Assembly (NCBI GenBank): GCA_964439265.1
Contig: CAYTOA010000021.1
Span: 1 to 64,000 of the forward strand
Length of the DNA stretch: 64,000 nt
DNA from: JAGVPT01 sp964439265
GTDB taxonomy: Bacteria > Bacteroidota > Ignavibacteria > UBA10030 > UBA8401
Direction: 5' to 3'
A program made the translations under genes and the position numbers. Below the pieces are notes generated by a model. It worked only from the letters and a program-made list of their open reading frames with translations. It was not told where the DNA came from and searched no databases. Below, piece after piece: positions 1 through 8,989 of the stretch. Each line of letters opens with the position of its first letter. Position 1 is the stretch's first letter.

Positions 1-15
1 CACGATAACAATAAA

Positions 16-44
16 AAAGCCGCGTCAGGTTATGACGCGGCTTT
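16..44 (-). terminator. Intrinsic terminator of the rpe operon
   Basis: A perfect 12-bp stem (16-27 with 33-44) encloses a 5-nt loop. Read on the minus strand it is followed by a run of six T (complement of 13-18). It lies 92 bp past the rpe stop and is the only strong terminator seen after the xseA-to-rpe gene run, so it probably ends that transcript. Nothing recognisable lies between it and rpe. Confidence 0.85.
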
Positions 45-135
45 CGCCACTCTTGGCAAAGGATAGAATTAAACTGTTACGGCCTGAGATCGCGGACTTC
101 TTCGTTCATCGGACAGGAGACAAAATATTGGCGAG

Positions 136-834
136 CTATTGCTGCGGGGAGGAGGACGATCGGTCAGTCCCGGCCGATCTGAGGTCCGATATCGCTTTGG
201 CGATGTTGTTCGAACGGAAAATCGCCGTCCCCGACACCAGAATATCGGCGCCCGCATCGACCAGGAGGCGGGCATTATGCACATCAATCCCGCCGTCAAC
301 TTCAATTTTCGTTCGAAGGCCCCTTGATGAAATAATTTTCCTGAGTTCTCTGATCTTATCGATGCTGTGAGGAAGAAATTTCTGGCCGCCGAAACCCGGA
401 TTCACGGACATCACCAGCACCAGCTCGATTTCGGGCAGGATGTCCTCGAGCGTCGAAAGGGGCGTTGCAGGATTCAAACAAACGCCCGGCTTCATCCCAA
501 GCTGGCGGATCATCGAAACGGTGCCCTGGAGATGACGGCACACTTCCATGTGGACCGTCACGTGGGTCGTCCCGGCTTTTTGGAAATCCTCAAGATAGAG
601 ATCCGGATTCTCTATCATCAAATGTGTGTCCAGCGTAAGCGGCGTGAGCGAGTGAACCGTTCTGACAATCGCCGGACCGAAACTGATATTCGGAACAAAA
701 TGACCATCCATGATATCGAGATGGATAAGGTCAGCACCCGCTTTCTCGACAGCCGATATCTGTTCCGCGAGCTTTCCAAAATCAGCAGCGAGGATCGACG
801 GCGCGATCAATACCGATGTACTTTTCGATGCCAT
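136..834 (-). CDS. rpe: Ribulose-phosphate 3-epimerase
   Basis: Interconverts ribulose 5-phosphate and xylulose 5-phosphate in the pentose phosphate pathway, in the cytosol. The 232-residue protein is a full-length TIM barrel. It opens with the family start IAPSILAADF (residues 10-19), has the metal-site His38 and Asp40 in HLDIMDGHFVPN, His71 in DTHLM, and the second catalytic aspartate in EVDGGI near residue 178. The phosphate loop is seen as VMSVNPGFGGQ. The tail after about residue 220 is Ser/Gln rich and looks dispensable. The start codon lies only 2 nt after the stop of the PASTA gene, so the two are probably co-translated. It is the last gene before the terminator at 16-44. Confidence 0.95.
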   Translation of the reverse strand: MASKSTSVLIAPSILAADFGKLAEQISAVEKAGADLIHLDIMDGHFVPNISFGPAIVRTVHSLTPLTLDTHLMIENPDLYLEDFQKAGTTHVTVHMEVCRHLQGTVSMIRQLGMKPGVCLNPATPLSTLEDILPEIELVLVMSVNPGFGGQKFLPHSIDKIRELRKIISSRGLRTKIEVDGGIDVHNARLLVDAGADILVSGTAIFRSNNIAKAISDLRSAGTDRSSSSPQQ

Positions 835-836
835 GC

Positions 837-1607
837 TCAGTGCTCCTGTACAACTCCCTTTTTGTCGGGAGCCTGCGATATAAAAAGGTCCACCGGCTTC
901 CCAAAGCTCGCGATATCTCCGGGCCGCGGAAGCTGTCCGATAACGGTATTCGGGAGCAGGTCGGCGTTGGGTTGATAAGTCACAATTCCCTGTTTGAAAC
1001 CTTTTTGAGTCAGTATTTTTTGTGCATCGACCAGCGTTTTGCCGATAAGATTGGGAACAACGAGGCTGTCCATCGATTGGCCTGTACTTTCAGTCACTCC
1101 TATATATGAGCCTCGCTTCACCTTTGCACCGGATACGACGTCCTGAGAAATAATCGTTCCTTCCGGAAATTCCCGGGAGATCTCCCGTTGAACGGTTCCG
1201 AGCTTCAGGCCGGAGCGATCCAATGCAAACTTCGTGTCCCGAAGCGACCTCCCTTTGAGTTCCGGAACAACGGCAAGCTGCTCGCCGCCGCTTATTGTCA
1301 GATAAACTCGGCGACGGGGTTTCACTATTTGAAGAGAAACCGGATTCTGCGCAACAACATATCCTTCCGGATAATCCTTGTCCGGATGCACATCCCCCCT
1401 GCGCGGTTCAAGATTAAGCGAATCGAGTATTCGAAATGCGTCCGCTTCCTGCATTCCAACAACGTCCGGAACGACAAGCGTCCCGCCGTGATTCACATAC
1501 CAGGGGAGGACAATATTATCGAGCACGAGGACGATCAGTAACAACCCGCCTGCGCCCAGCAATACTATCCTCGTTACTTTCGATTTTAGGAAATCCTTCA
1601 TATTCAT
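837..1607 (-). CDS. Membrane-anchored protein with three PASTA domains
   Basis: 256 residues: a short basic N-terminus, one membrane helix at about residues 13-35, then three extracytoplasmic PASTA repeats at roughly 42-108, 109-175 and 180-247. Each begins with a VP-(D/E/N)-(L/V)-x-G motif (VPDVVG, VPELKG, VPNLIG). PASTA domains in other bacteria bind peptidoglycan or muropeptides, usually at the end of Ser/Thr kinases or penicillin-binding proteins. Here there is no kinase or transpeptidase domain. A cell-wall-sensing or scaffolding role is therefore only inferred. The gene is 46 nt downstream of ribE and 2 nt upstream of rpe. A second ATG two codons in (1601) could also be the start. Confidence 0.85.
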   Translation of the reverse strand: MNMKDFLKSKVTRIVLLGAGGLLLIVLVLDNIVLPWYVNHGGTLVVPDVVGMQEADAFRILDSLNLEPRRGDVHPDKDYPEGYVVAQNPVSLQIVKPRRRVYLTISGGEQLAVVPELKGRSLRDTKFALDRSGLKLGTVQREISREFPEGTIISQDVVSGAKVKRGSYIGVTESTGQSMDSLVVPNLIGKTLVDAQKILTQKGFKQGIVTYQPNADLLPNTVIGQLPRPGDIASFGKPVDLFISQAPDKKGVVQEH

Positions 1608-1653
1608 CTTATTAATAGTTAATCACAGAAACATGGAAAGACAACAAATCGAT

Positions 1654-2244
1654 TCACGAGGTATGCAGCAACGACTCAATATATTTTCCCACCAGATCGA
1701 ACTCAAGGTTGACCTTTGTCCCGGGCCTGTAGTCATGAAAGATCGTCTGCTCGTACGTAAACGGAATGATTGCCACCTCAAAATGATCGGAGTGCAGCCG
1801 GGCAACTGTGAGGCTCACCCCGTCAACGGCGACCGAACCAACAGGGATGAGGTATTTCCGGAATTTTTTCGGGAACCTGACGTCGAACATCCAGCTCGTT
1901 TTCAGTTCACCACGCTTGAGGATGGTTCCGGTAGTATCGACGTGACCCTGTACAAGGTGTCCGCCGAGGCGCTGCTGAAGTGAAACGGCCCGCTCAAGAT
2001 TAACACTGCTGCCGGCGCTCAATCCGCGTAAACTGGTCTTGCTCAGTGTTTCTTTCACGGCATCGAAAGTAAGAACATTCTTCTTCCGCCGCACAACTGT
2101 CAGGCACGTTCCGTTGACTGCAATGCTGTTGTCCACCTTCAGCCCTGCTAAGGTCTTTTTTGCTTCGATATCAAATTGAATGCCGTCAGCCCGCATCCGG
2201 ACCGAACACACTCTCCCTACTTCTTCTACAATTCCTGTGAACAT
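1654..2244 (-). CDS. ribE: Riboflavin synthase alpha chain
   Basis: Dismutates two 6,7-dimethyl-8-ribityllumazine molecules to riboflavin, the last step of the pathway. The protein (196 residues) has the two tandem lumazine-binding barrels of the family: MFTGIVEEVG at the N-terminus with NSIAVNGTCLTV, repeated in the second half as HLVQGHVDTTG and GSVAVDGVSLTV. I start at ATG 2244, which gives the canonical MFTGI; a TTG two codons upstream is unlikely. The start is 2 nt after the stop of the serine hydrolase gene, so the two are coupled. Together with ribD it puts two riboflavin genes in one operon. ribBA and ribH are not in the window. Confidence 0.96.
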   Translation of the reverse strand: MFTGIVEEVGRVCSVRMRADGIQFDIEAKKTLAGLKVDNSIAVNGTCLTVVRRKKNVLTFDAVKETLSKTSLRGLSAGSSVNLERAVSLQQRLGGHLVQGHVDTTGTILKRGELKTSWMFDVRFPKKFRKYLIPVGSVAVDGVSLTVARLHSDHFEVAIIPFTYEQTIFHDYRPGTKVNLEFDLVGKYIESLLHTS

Positions 2245-2246
2245 GA

Positions 2247-3173
2247 TCAATTCACTTCATAGTCGAAAATGATTCTGGAAATTTGTGCAACCGCGTTGAT
2301 TCCGACCTTCTGGTCCCGCAGGTTTTTTGAAAGGACAACCAGAACATACTTCCTTCCGTCGGGAAGATAGACGATCCCTGAATCATGTTGCACTCCGGGA
2401 CTGCTCCCGGTTTTATGCGCTACAGCAACCCCGCGGGGAAGTTTCGCCGGGATCATGTCTGCAAATCTCTGCTGCAGCAAAATGCCGAGCATCTTTTCCG
2501 ACATTTTCCGGCTCAATACTTCTTTCCGGGCAAGTTTCAAATATAACAATGCCAGGGATTTAGCCGTTACCGAATTGTTTTTCCCGGCTTCATATGCCTT
2601 GGTATCTTCAACACATCGCAGGACGCGGACGTCCTTTGCTCCCAGCACATTCAGCGTTTTTTGAATATTTTTAGCGCCAACCTTTTCTATCAGCAGATTC
2701 GCCGCAAGATTGCTGCTTACTGTGATCATATGGAACACAAGAGTCCCGATACGTTCTTTCATGCCGACGCGGGAGTAGAGGCTGTCGTCGCTGTCGCTCG
2801 AACGCTGAAGTGAGAATGGGCTCCCATCCACGATGCTGGAAAAGCTGTTGACAACGTCAAGGGAATCATCGAGAGACAACCTCCGCCGCCGTGCCTGATT
2901 AAGGACTTCAATCATGACTGGCGTCTTGATCGTGCTCGCAGCGTGAAACCGTTCATTCTCGTTTCGGTAAAGCTTCTGGCCGGATTGCAGGTCTATGAAA
3001 GCCACGGCGAACATGCCGTTCGTCGTGCTGGTGACCGAATCAATTCTTTTTTCGACATCCAGGATCGTCCCGTGCCGCGCAAGCGATTCGGGGGCAAGGG
3101 AGCAAAAACACAGAAAGAAAATTGAAAGGACAGTCAGCCTATTTTCCCTTCGGGTACAATATGCGACCTTCAA
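2247..3173 (-). CDS. Exported class A beta-lactamase-like serine hydrolase
   Basis: A penicillin-recognising serine hydrolase of the beta-lactamase class A fold. The catalytic tetrad motifs are visible: STIK (SxxK), SSN in place of the SDN loop, and KTG in AHKTGSSPG near the C-terminus. Preferred start is TTG 3173, with GGAG 9 nt upstream. It yields a signal peptide with basic n-region (RRENR) and core LSIFFLCFCSLAP. Longer starts (to 3263) would overlap ribD by 125 bp instead of 35 bp. It could be a true beta-lactamase or a cell-wall D,D-peptidase-like enzyme; the Omega-loop glutamate was not confidently placed. Its position between ribD and ribE with tight spacing shows co-transcription with riboflavin genes rather than with a resistance locus. 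Confidence 0.82.
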   Translation of the reverse strand: MKVAYCTRRENRLTVLSIFFLCFCSLAPESLARHGTILDVEKRIDSVTSTTNGMFAVAFIDLQSGQKLYRNENERFHAASTIKTPVMIEVLNQARRRRLSLDDSLDVVNSFSSIVDGSPFSLQRSSDSDDSLYSRVGMKERIGTLVFHMITVSSNLAANLLIEKVGAKNIQKTLNVLGAKDVRVLRCVEDTKAYEAGKNNSVTAKSLALLYLKLARKEVLSRKMSEKMLGILLQQRFADMIPAKLPRGVAVAHKTGSSPGVQHDSGIVYLPDGRKYVLVVLSKNLRDQKVGINAVAQISRIIFDYEVN

Positions 3174-4236
3174 TAAAACTGTCTCCGCCCGTATTTCGTA
3201 TGCTCTCACGTTTGATCCGGAACGGCGGCTTCTCGCCGCCAAATGCCGAAAGCCCCTCGCCAAATTTTTTCGGCGAAATGAAAAGATAGATTTTGTCCGC
3301 CAGTCGTTCGTTCAGGAATTGTCGGTATATCGATTGTCCACCTTCAACGAGGAGCGACGCTATTCCTTTTCCGGCAAGGACCTTGAGAATGTCGGCAAGA
3401 GGAATCACACCCTCGCTGTGCTTCATCTGCGCGAGCTGGATTCCCCGACTTCTAAGTTCATCCATCTTCTCATTGCCCGCATCTCCGAAAAACACGATCG
3501 TCCGGTTCCGGAATTTATCGTTGAACATCGCCGCGTCAACCGGGGTGCGAAGCATCCCGTCAATGACGACTCTGAACGGGTTCCTTCCCTTTACGCTGCG
3601 AACCGTCAACCTGGGATTGTCAATTGCCGCGGTCCCCCTCCCGACGACCACCGCATCATATTCCGAGCGAAGACGGTGAACGATCTTACGAGATTCTTTC
3701 GACGATATCCATTTCGAGGTACCGTCATTCTTTGCGATGAAACCATCGCTTGTCTGCGCCACTTTCAGCGCAACAAAAGGAAATCCGGTCGTAATATATT
3801 TGACAAATTTATCGTTGAACTTTTCGGCTTCAGTCCTCAGAATACCGCTCACAACCTTTACGCCCGCACTGCGAAGAACGCCGATCCCTTTTCCGCTCAC
3901 GAGCGGGTTTGGGTCCCCCATGGCAACAACAACCCTGGTTATTCCTTCCCGCACAATTGCATCGGCGCAGGGTGGTGTTTTGCCATAATGCGCACACGGC
4001 TCGAGATTAACGTACATCGTGGCGCCGGAAAGGTCTGCGTGATGCGCCCGGGCGTCCCTGATCGCATTCACCTCGGCATGTGGGGCGCCGAATTTTTTGT
4101 GATATCCCTTCCCTACAGCTCTTCCATGGAGAACAATGACGGCGCCCACGAGCGGATTCGGACTGACATTGCCGGCCCCCTTCGATGCAAGGGCAAAGCA
4201 CTCGCGCATCCAATTCTCATCCTCCCGGCGGCTCAT
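3139..4236 (-). CDS. ribD: Bifunctional riboflavin deaminase/reductase RibD
   Basis: Performs two riboflavin steps: deamination of the pyrimidinone phosphate and NADPH-dependent reduction of its ribosyl side chain. 365 residues, the usual length. The N-terminal cytidine-deaminase-like domain holds the zinc motif His53-Ala-Glu55 and Pro80-Cys81 ... Pro89-Cys90. The C-terminal reductase domain starts near residue 150 (FVALKVAQTSDGFIA) and includes SLLVEGG near 310. The stop overlaps the following serine hydrolase. Only 84 nt separate it from the upstream oxidoreductase, too short for an FMN riboswitch, and none is recognisable. Confidence 0.96.
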   Translation of the reverse strand: MSRREDENWMRECFALASKGAGNVSPNPLVGAVIVLHGRAVGKGYHKKFGAPHAEVNAIRDARAHHADLSGATMYVNLEPCAHYGKTPPCADAIVREGITRVVVAMGDPNPLVSGKGIGVLRSAGVKVVSGILRTEAEKFNDKFVKYITTGFPFVALKVAQTSDGFIAKNDGTSKWISSKESRKIVHRLRSEYDAVVVGRGTAAIDNPRLTVRSVKGRNPFRVVIDGMLRTPVDAAMFNDKFRNRTIVFFGDAGNEKMDELRSRGIQLAQMKHSEGVIPLADILKVLAGKGIASLLVEGGQSIYRQFLNERLADKIYLFISPKKFGEGLSAFGGEKPPFRIKRESIRNTGGDSFIEGRILYPKGK

Positions 4237-4320
4237 CGTGCACTCCGGCGTGAAACGAAACAGACATCACGGATCGCTTCGCATCCATTCCATGATGTCT
4301 TCATAACCAATTGCGTATGC

Positions 4321-5325
4321 CTATTTAAAGTAGATTTCTTTTTTCTTCGCCGCCGATTGATAGATCGCATCGACAATTCTCATGCGCAGGACTGCTTCGT
4401 CCGCCGTCGATATGACCTGGTGGATTCCGCGAACAGCGCCGACGAAGTGCTTCAATTCGTTCTCGTACGACCGCCGAAAGAGATTTTGAATGTCGTCGAT
4501 CTTTCCTGGAGTAACGTTCACAATGCTCCCGTGCATTTCGCGGTGGATCTTCAGCGGATTGAGTTTTGCGCTCCCCTTGTCGCCGTAGACATTACAATAG
4601 AATAGCTCATTCTCGATATAAAAACTCCAGCTTACTTCGATGGTGATCGTCGCACCGTTCTTCATGAACAGGAAGACAGCGGCCGAGTCTTCGACCCCGG
4701 GAGTTGCATGAGAATACGTAGAAGCATCGACACGTTTGAGTTCGGGGTAGCCGATCATCCACAACGCAAGGTCCAGCATAACGATGCCAAGGTCGAGGAA
4801 AACCCCGCCGCCGGATTTATCTTTATGTCCCATCCAGCTGCTCTGGTCGGTAAGTTTCTTCAGCCATCCGGCTTTGATATAAAATACTTCTCCGAGGTCG
4901 TTGTTCTCGATGAAACTCCGGAGAATCATCGTATCCGGGCGAAAGCGGTTGTTCATACCAACCATCACCTTTTTCTTTGCCTTTTTCGCAGCGTCGGCAA
5001 TGGACACGGCTTCCAGATATTTCCGCGCGATCGGTTTTTCGACAAAGATATCCTTCTTTGCATCGAGACACGCGACAGCAACTTCTTTGTGCGCGTTCGT
5101 CGTCACGCAAATATCCACGGCGTCCAGCTCTTCGGCCTGAAGCATTTCCTGAACGTCGGAGTAGTAGCGTTTGATGCCGTACTTTTCGGCGAGAGCCCGC
5201 GCGCGCGACCTGTCCTTATCGCATACGCAGGTTATCGTTGCATCGGGAATTTTGGTGAGAATAGGAAGGTGAAAAACCTGTGCAATCCAACCTAATCCAA
5301 CAATTCCAATTTTCGCTTTTTCCAT
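4321..5325 (-). CDS. Gfo/Idh/MocA family NAD(P)-dependent oxidoreductase
   Basis: 334 residues with an N-terminal Rossmann fold (IGIVGLGWIAQVFHLP) and the family EKP motif (FVEKPIA near residue 95), followed by the alpha/beta substrate domain. Relatives oxidise or reduce sugars, inositols or biliverdin; the substrate cannot be read from the sequence. ATG 5325 is used as start; an upstream TTG (5334) would add three residues. It lies between dxs and ribD in the same transcript with a 28-nt gap after dxs, a housekeeping setting that gives no direct clue to substrate. Confidence 0.88.
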   Translation of the reverse strand: MEKAKIGIVGLGWIAQVFHLPILTKIPDATITCVCDKDRSRARALAEKYGIKRYYSDVQEMLQAEELDAVDICVTTNAHKEVAVACLDAKKDIFVEKPIARKYLEAVSIADAAKKAKKKVMVGMNNRFRPDTMILRSFIENNDLGEVFYIKAGWLKKLTDQSSWMGHKDKSGGGVFLDLGIVMLDLALWMIGYPELKRVDASTYSHATPGVEDSAAVFLFMKNGATITIEVSWSFYIENELFYCNVYGDKGSAKLNPLKIHREMHGSIVNVTPGKIDDIQNLFRRSYENELKHFVGAVRGIHQVISTADEAVLRMRIVDAIYQSAAKKKEIYFK

Positions 5326-5353
5326 TGTTGGCAATGCTCTTTAACGGAAGTTA

Positions 5354-7312
5354 TTACAACGCGCGGCGCTCAACGGTCCTTTCGTGAGAAGGATGAGCCT
5401 CGCAAAACTCTTTCACGACGCCTGCGATTCCCCTGGGATCAAGTTTTACAATTTGATACAGTTCGTTCGGCGTTCCGTGTTCTATAAATCCATCGGGCAG
5501 GCCATGGACGAGTATGTGGACGTCTCGACGATTCATCGTAGACAGAGTTTCCAATACCGCGGCTCCGAATCCCCCAACAACAGAGTTCTCTTCGACAGTA
5601 ACGATGCGGTCGAATTTTTCGAGAAGTCGTTCGAGGAGCCGTTTGTCGATCGGCTTGATAAACCGCATATTGACAATTTCTGCCAAGATGCCTTCTTTGG
5701 CCAGCAGATCTGCCGCCGCAAGCGAGTTGTAGGCCATCGTACCAACGGTGAGAATTGCGACATCGTTTCCGGTTCGCAGTATCTCGCCCTTTCCGATTTC
5801 TATTTTTTCAAAGCCCTTCTTTAGCGGCACCCCGAATGCATTCCCCCGAGGATATCTCACCGCAACGGGGCCGCCGCGATGTTCGACCGCCGTGAAGAGC
5901 ATGTCCCTCAATTCACTTTCATCTTTCGGCGCCATCACCACCATCCCGGGGATACATCGCAAATATGACAAGTCGAACGCCCCATGATGCGTAGGTCCGT
6001 CTGCACCGACAAGCCCGCCCCGATCCAAAACAAAGACAACGTGCAGATTCTGAAGGGCGACATCGTGGATGATCTGGTCGAAAGCCCTTTGTAGGAATGT
6101 GGAATAGATGGCCGTGACGGGTATGTATCCTTCAGTGGCGAGGCCTGCTGCAAACGTCACCGCATGCTGTTCAGCAATGCCAACGTCGAAGAACCGCTCA
6201 GGCATTGCTTTCTGTAATGCTGTCAATCCTGTCCCGTCCGGCATTGCGGCAGTAATTCCGACTACTTTGGGGTTCTCCTTGCAGATCTGGACAAGCGCAT
6301 CTCCGAAGATCGCGGTGAACGACGGCGGAGCGTTCGGATTCTTCGGCGAAATTCCTGTAACTTTGTCGAAGGGCGTAACGCCGTGCAGCCGGGTTACTTC
6401 CTTCTCAGCAGGTCCATATCCCTTTCCTTTCTCGGTGATCGCGTGGATAAGAATCGGACCTTTCAGATCTTTGACATGTCGCAGAATTTCGACCAGTTTT
6501 ACAACATTGTGACCGTTAAAGGGACCGAAGTAGCGAAATCCCAGTGCCTCGAACAGCATCCCGGGAGTGATGACCGCTTTCAGTCCCTTCTCGACATGCT
6601 GTGCCACGGAGCGGAGCCGGTCTCCGAATGTATCCAGCTTACCCGTCAGGTCCCAGACATTTGATTTGAATTTATTGTAGCTGGGATGGGTCAGCACTTC
6701 TGCGAAGTAATTATGGAACGACCAGAGATTCGGGGCAACGGAAGAAAGGGAAACCATCCGATTGTCGTTGAGAACGACGATCATATCCTTCTTGAGAAGC
6801 CCTGCGTTATTCATCGCTTCATATGCCATCCCACCCGTCAGCGAGCCGTCTCCGACAACGGCAACGATTTTATAATTCTCGTGATTGAAATCGCGCGCGG
6901 CAGCCATTCCAAGAGCGGATGAAATTGCTGTGCTCGCATGACCGGCGCCGAACGTATCGTATTCGCTTTCGCTTCGCTTCAGAAATCCGCTGATGCCGTG
7001 CAGCTGCCGAATGGTGTGAAGCCTGCCCTTCCGGCCGGTCAATATCTTATGGGGATACGCCTGATGGCCGACATCCCAAACCAATTTGTCCTTCGGCGTA
7101 TCGAAAACATAGTGTAATGCGACCGCGAGTTCAACTGCACCAAGTCCTGCACCGAGATGCCCGCCGGTCTTGGAAATTGAGTCTACGAGAAATTCCCGTA
7201 TCTCTTTGGACAGAGTTCGAAGGTCTTTAACCTCTAATTTTCTGAGATCGGAAGGGGTGTCAATTTTGTGAAAGAATTTTGTCGGTTCGTCTGCCATTAT
7301 CTTCTCATTCAT
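5354..7312 (-). CDS. dxs: 1-deoxy-D-xylulose-5-phosphate synthase
   Basis: Thiamine-diphosphate enzyme joining pyruvate and glyceraldehyde 3-phosphate, the first step of the MEP isoprenoid pathway. 652 residues. The N-terminal part has GGHLG with the catalytic His (residue 52) and the ThDP/metal motif GDGSLTGG (154-161). The middle pyrimidine-binding domain has the activating Glu in AEQHAVTFAAG, and a transketolase C domain closes the protein. The start ATG overlaps the xseB stop (ATGA at 7309-7312), indicating translational coupling; an internal ATG at 7297 is an alternative start. Co-location with xseA and xseB is common in bacteria. Confidence 0.97.
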   Translation of the reverse strand: MNEKIMADEPTKFFHKIDTPSDLRKLEVKDLRTLSKEIREFLVDSISKTGGHLGAGLGAVELAVALHYVFDTPKDKLVWDVGHQAYPHKILTGRKGRLHTIRQLHGISGFLKRSESEYDTFGAGHASTAISSALGMAAARDFNHENYKIVAVVGDGSLTGGMAYEAMNNAGLLKKDMIVVLNDNRMVSLSSVAPNLWSFHNYFAEVLTHPSYNKFKSNVWDLTGKLDTFGDRLRSVAQHVEKGLKAVITPGMLFEALGFRYFGPFNGHNVVKLVEILRHVKDLKGPILIHAITEKGKGYGPAEKEVTRLHGVTPFDKVTGISPKNPNAPPSFTAIFGDALVQICKENPKVVGITAAMPDGTGLTALQKAMPERFFDVGIAEQHAVTFAAGLATEGYIPVTAIYSTFLQRAFDQIIHDVALQNLHVVFVLDRGGLVGADGPTHHGAFDLSYLRCIPGMVVMAPKDESELRDMLFTAVEHRGGPVAVRYPRGNAFGVPLKKGFEKIEIGKGEILRTGNDVAILTVGTMAYNSLAAADLLAKEGILAEIVNMRFIKPIDKRLLERLLEKFDRIVTVEENSVVGGFGAAVLETLSTMNRRDVHILVHGLPDGFIEHGTPNELYQIVKLDPRGIAGVVKEFCEAHPSHERTVERRAL

Positions 7313-7560
7313 TCCAAATCCATCAACTCTATTTTGCTGTTCATATCTTTGCTGAGCTTTTTAACTCTGAGCTCGGCCTTCGAGAGAGTCTCCATGCACT
7401 CTTTTGAGAGTGCAATTCCCTCTTCGTACAATTCAATCGCATTTTCGAGAGGAGTCTCCCCCTGTTCAAGGGAATCGACGATCTTTTCCAATCGGGAAAG
7501 GGATTGTTCGAACGTTCGTTTCGATGCTTCTTTTTTTGCAGGAGCCATCGCTTGCCTCAT
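7309..7560 (-). CDS. xseB: Exodeoxyribonuclease VII small subunit
   Basis: 83-residue alpha-helical hairpin subunit that binds the C-terminal coiled-coil of XseA; together they degrade single-stranded DNA. The family signature is plain: FEQSLSRLEKIVDSLE-GE-PLE-AI-LYEEGI-L. The basic N-terminal extension (MRQAMAPAKKEASKR) means the ATG at residue 5 may be the true start. It overlaps xseA by 4 nt and dxs by 4 nt, so it is coupled on both sides. Confidence 0.93.
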   Translation of the reverse strand: MRQAMAPAKKEASKRTFEQSLSRLEKIVDSLEQGETPLENAIELYEEGIALSKECMETLSKAELRVKKLSKDMNSKIELMDLE

Positions 7561-8762
7561 TTCTTTTTCCGGACCGACTCTACGACAGATTCGGCGCTGC
7601 CGTCATGGAACTGCACTGTGAGTCGGTCTTTTTCCGAAATCTCACCGGCCGAAGGAACGATCGATCCGCCCCGATACACGATCGTGTAGCCCCGCTTGAG
7701 CGTCAACTGCGGGTCAACGGACTGAACCCTCTTTGTATACGACTGAACTTGCTGCCGCACAAATCCCAGACGGTGCGCCGTACTCTGATGCAGCCGGTGT
7801 TCAAGATCATCGATCAATTGGCCCCGCTGGCGGAAGAGATCCAGCGGTTTATTAAAAGAGTAGCTTCCAACCAGAGTGTGAACTTTCTCTCTTGAGGAAT
7901 GCAGCCGGTTAATCACCAGATTTTCAATAGTATAGGAAAAATTACGAAGAATATCAATAATCTCATTTCGGTCCTTCACCACAAGTTCCGCGGCTGCAGA
8001 CGGTGTGGGCGCCCGCAAATCCGCTACGAAGTCGCTGATGCTGAAATCAATTTCGTGTCCGACGGCGCTTACAACCGGTATCCCGGACGCATAAATTGCC
8101 CGCGCGACGATCTCTTCATTGAACGCCCAGAGGTCTTCCAACGAACCTCCCCCCCTTCCGACGATGATCACATCGATGCCCGGCAGTGTGTTGAGATCGC
8201 GAATCGCCTGTGCAATTTCTTCAGCGGCGCCTATTCCCTGTACTTTTACCGGCGCGACAATAACTTCCAGCGCCGGAAACCGCCGTCTCAATACGTTCAG
8301 CATGTCCTGGATCGCCGCTCCGGTGGGCGACGTCACGATTCCGATTTTCTGGGGATACAAAGGAAGCGGCTTCTTATGGACATCGTCGAAAAGCCCTTCG
8401 GCGTTCAGTTTTTGTTTGAGCCGGTCAAACGCCAACTGCAATTCGCCCGCCCCGACCGGTTGAAGCTGGAGACAATCGATCTGGTAATTTCCGCGAGGCT
8501 CGTACACTGTAATGTTGCCACGCACGATGACCTTCAGGCCATCGCTCGGTCGGAAGATGAGTTGGGCAACCCGGCTTCTCCACATCACTGCCGACAACTG
8601 CGCCCCTTCGTCCTTCAGCGTAAAATACATATGCCCGGACGTATGGAGCTTGAAGTTTGAGATTTCACCTTGCACCCAGATTTCACTGAATCCTCGTTCA
8701 AGAACTCCTTTGATACGACGGGTGATATCGGTAACCGACACAATATTTTTCTCTTCAGGCAT
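7557..8762 (-). CDS. xseA: Exodeoxyribonuclease VII large subunit
   Basis: Catalytic subunit of exonuclease VII, which acts on single-stranded DNA in repair. 401 residues: N-terminal OB fold (IWVQGEISNFKLHTSGHMYFTLKD, residues about 29-100), then the catalytic domain with GRGGGSLEDLWAFN and SAVGHEIDFSISDFVADLRAPTPSAAAE, then the coiled-coil that binds XseB. It is the first gene of the minus-strand operon running to rpe. The 227-bp divergent region towards bshB1 (8763-8989) should hold the promoter, but I could not pick a convincing one. Confidence 0.96.
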   Translation of the reverse strand: MPEEKNIVSVTDITRRIKGVLERGFSEIWVQGEISNFKLHTSGHMYFTLKDEGAQLSAVMWRSRVAQLIFRPSDGLKVIVRGNITVYEPRGNYQIDCLQLQPVGAGELQLAFDRLKQKLNAEGLFDDVHKKPLPLYPQKIGIVTSPTGAAIQDMLNVLRRRFPALEVIVAPVKVQGIGAAEEIAQAIRDLNTLPGIDVIIVGRGGGSLEDLWAFNEEIVARAIYASGIPVVSAVGHEIDFSISDFVADLRAPTPSAAAELVVKDRNEIIDILRNFSYTIENLVINRLHSSREKVHTLVGSYSFNKPLDLFRQRGQLIDDLEHRLHQSTAHRLGFVRQQVQSYTKRVQSVDPQLTLKRGYTIVYRGGSIVPSAGEISEKDRLTVQFHDGSAESVVESVRKKK

Positions 8763-8989
8763 AGTAAAATAATATACCTCTTATTGTGCGAATTTCAAAA
8801 AGAGGATGCCATTCCTTGCCATCGGCACAAGTGTCACCGATACCATGACTTCTCAATTTAGACTATGAACAATCTGGTCAAGAGGATTGCTGAACAGCAA
8901 AATCCATCGCATCACTTTTTGATGTCCAACGGGCCATTTTTGCAGAACTCTTCATCTTTATGTATATTGACGTACCAAAAGGAGGAAGC

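Noticed and set aside
4237..4320. FMN riboswitch before ribD
   Set aside because: Only 84 nt are available and the conserved riboswitch blocks are not seen.
2995..4605. A long open frame of 536 codons on the plus strand
   Set aside because: It runs antisense through the serine hydrolase, ribD and the oxidoreductase gene, has no domain and no ribosome-binding site, and all three minus-strand genes have clear family motifs.
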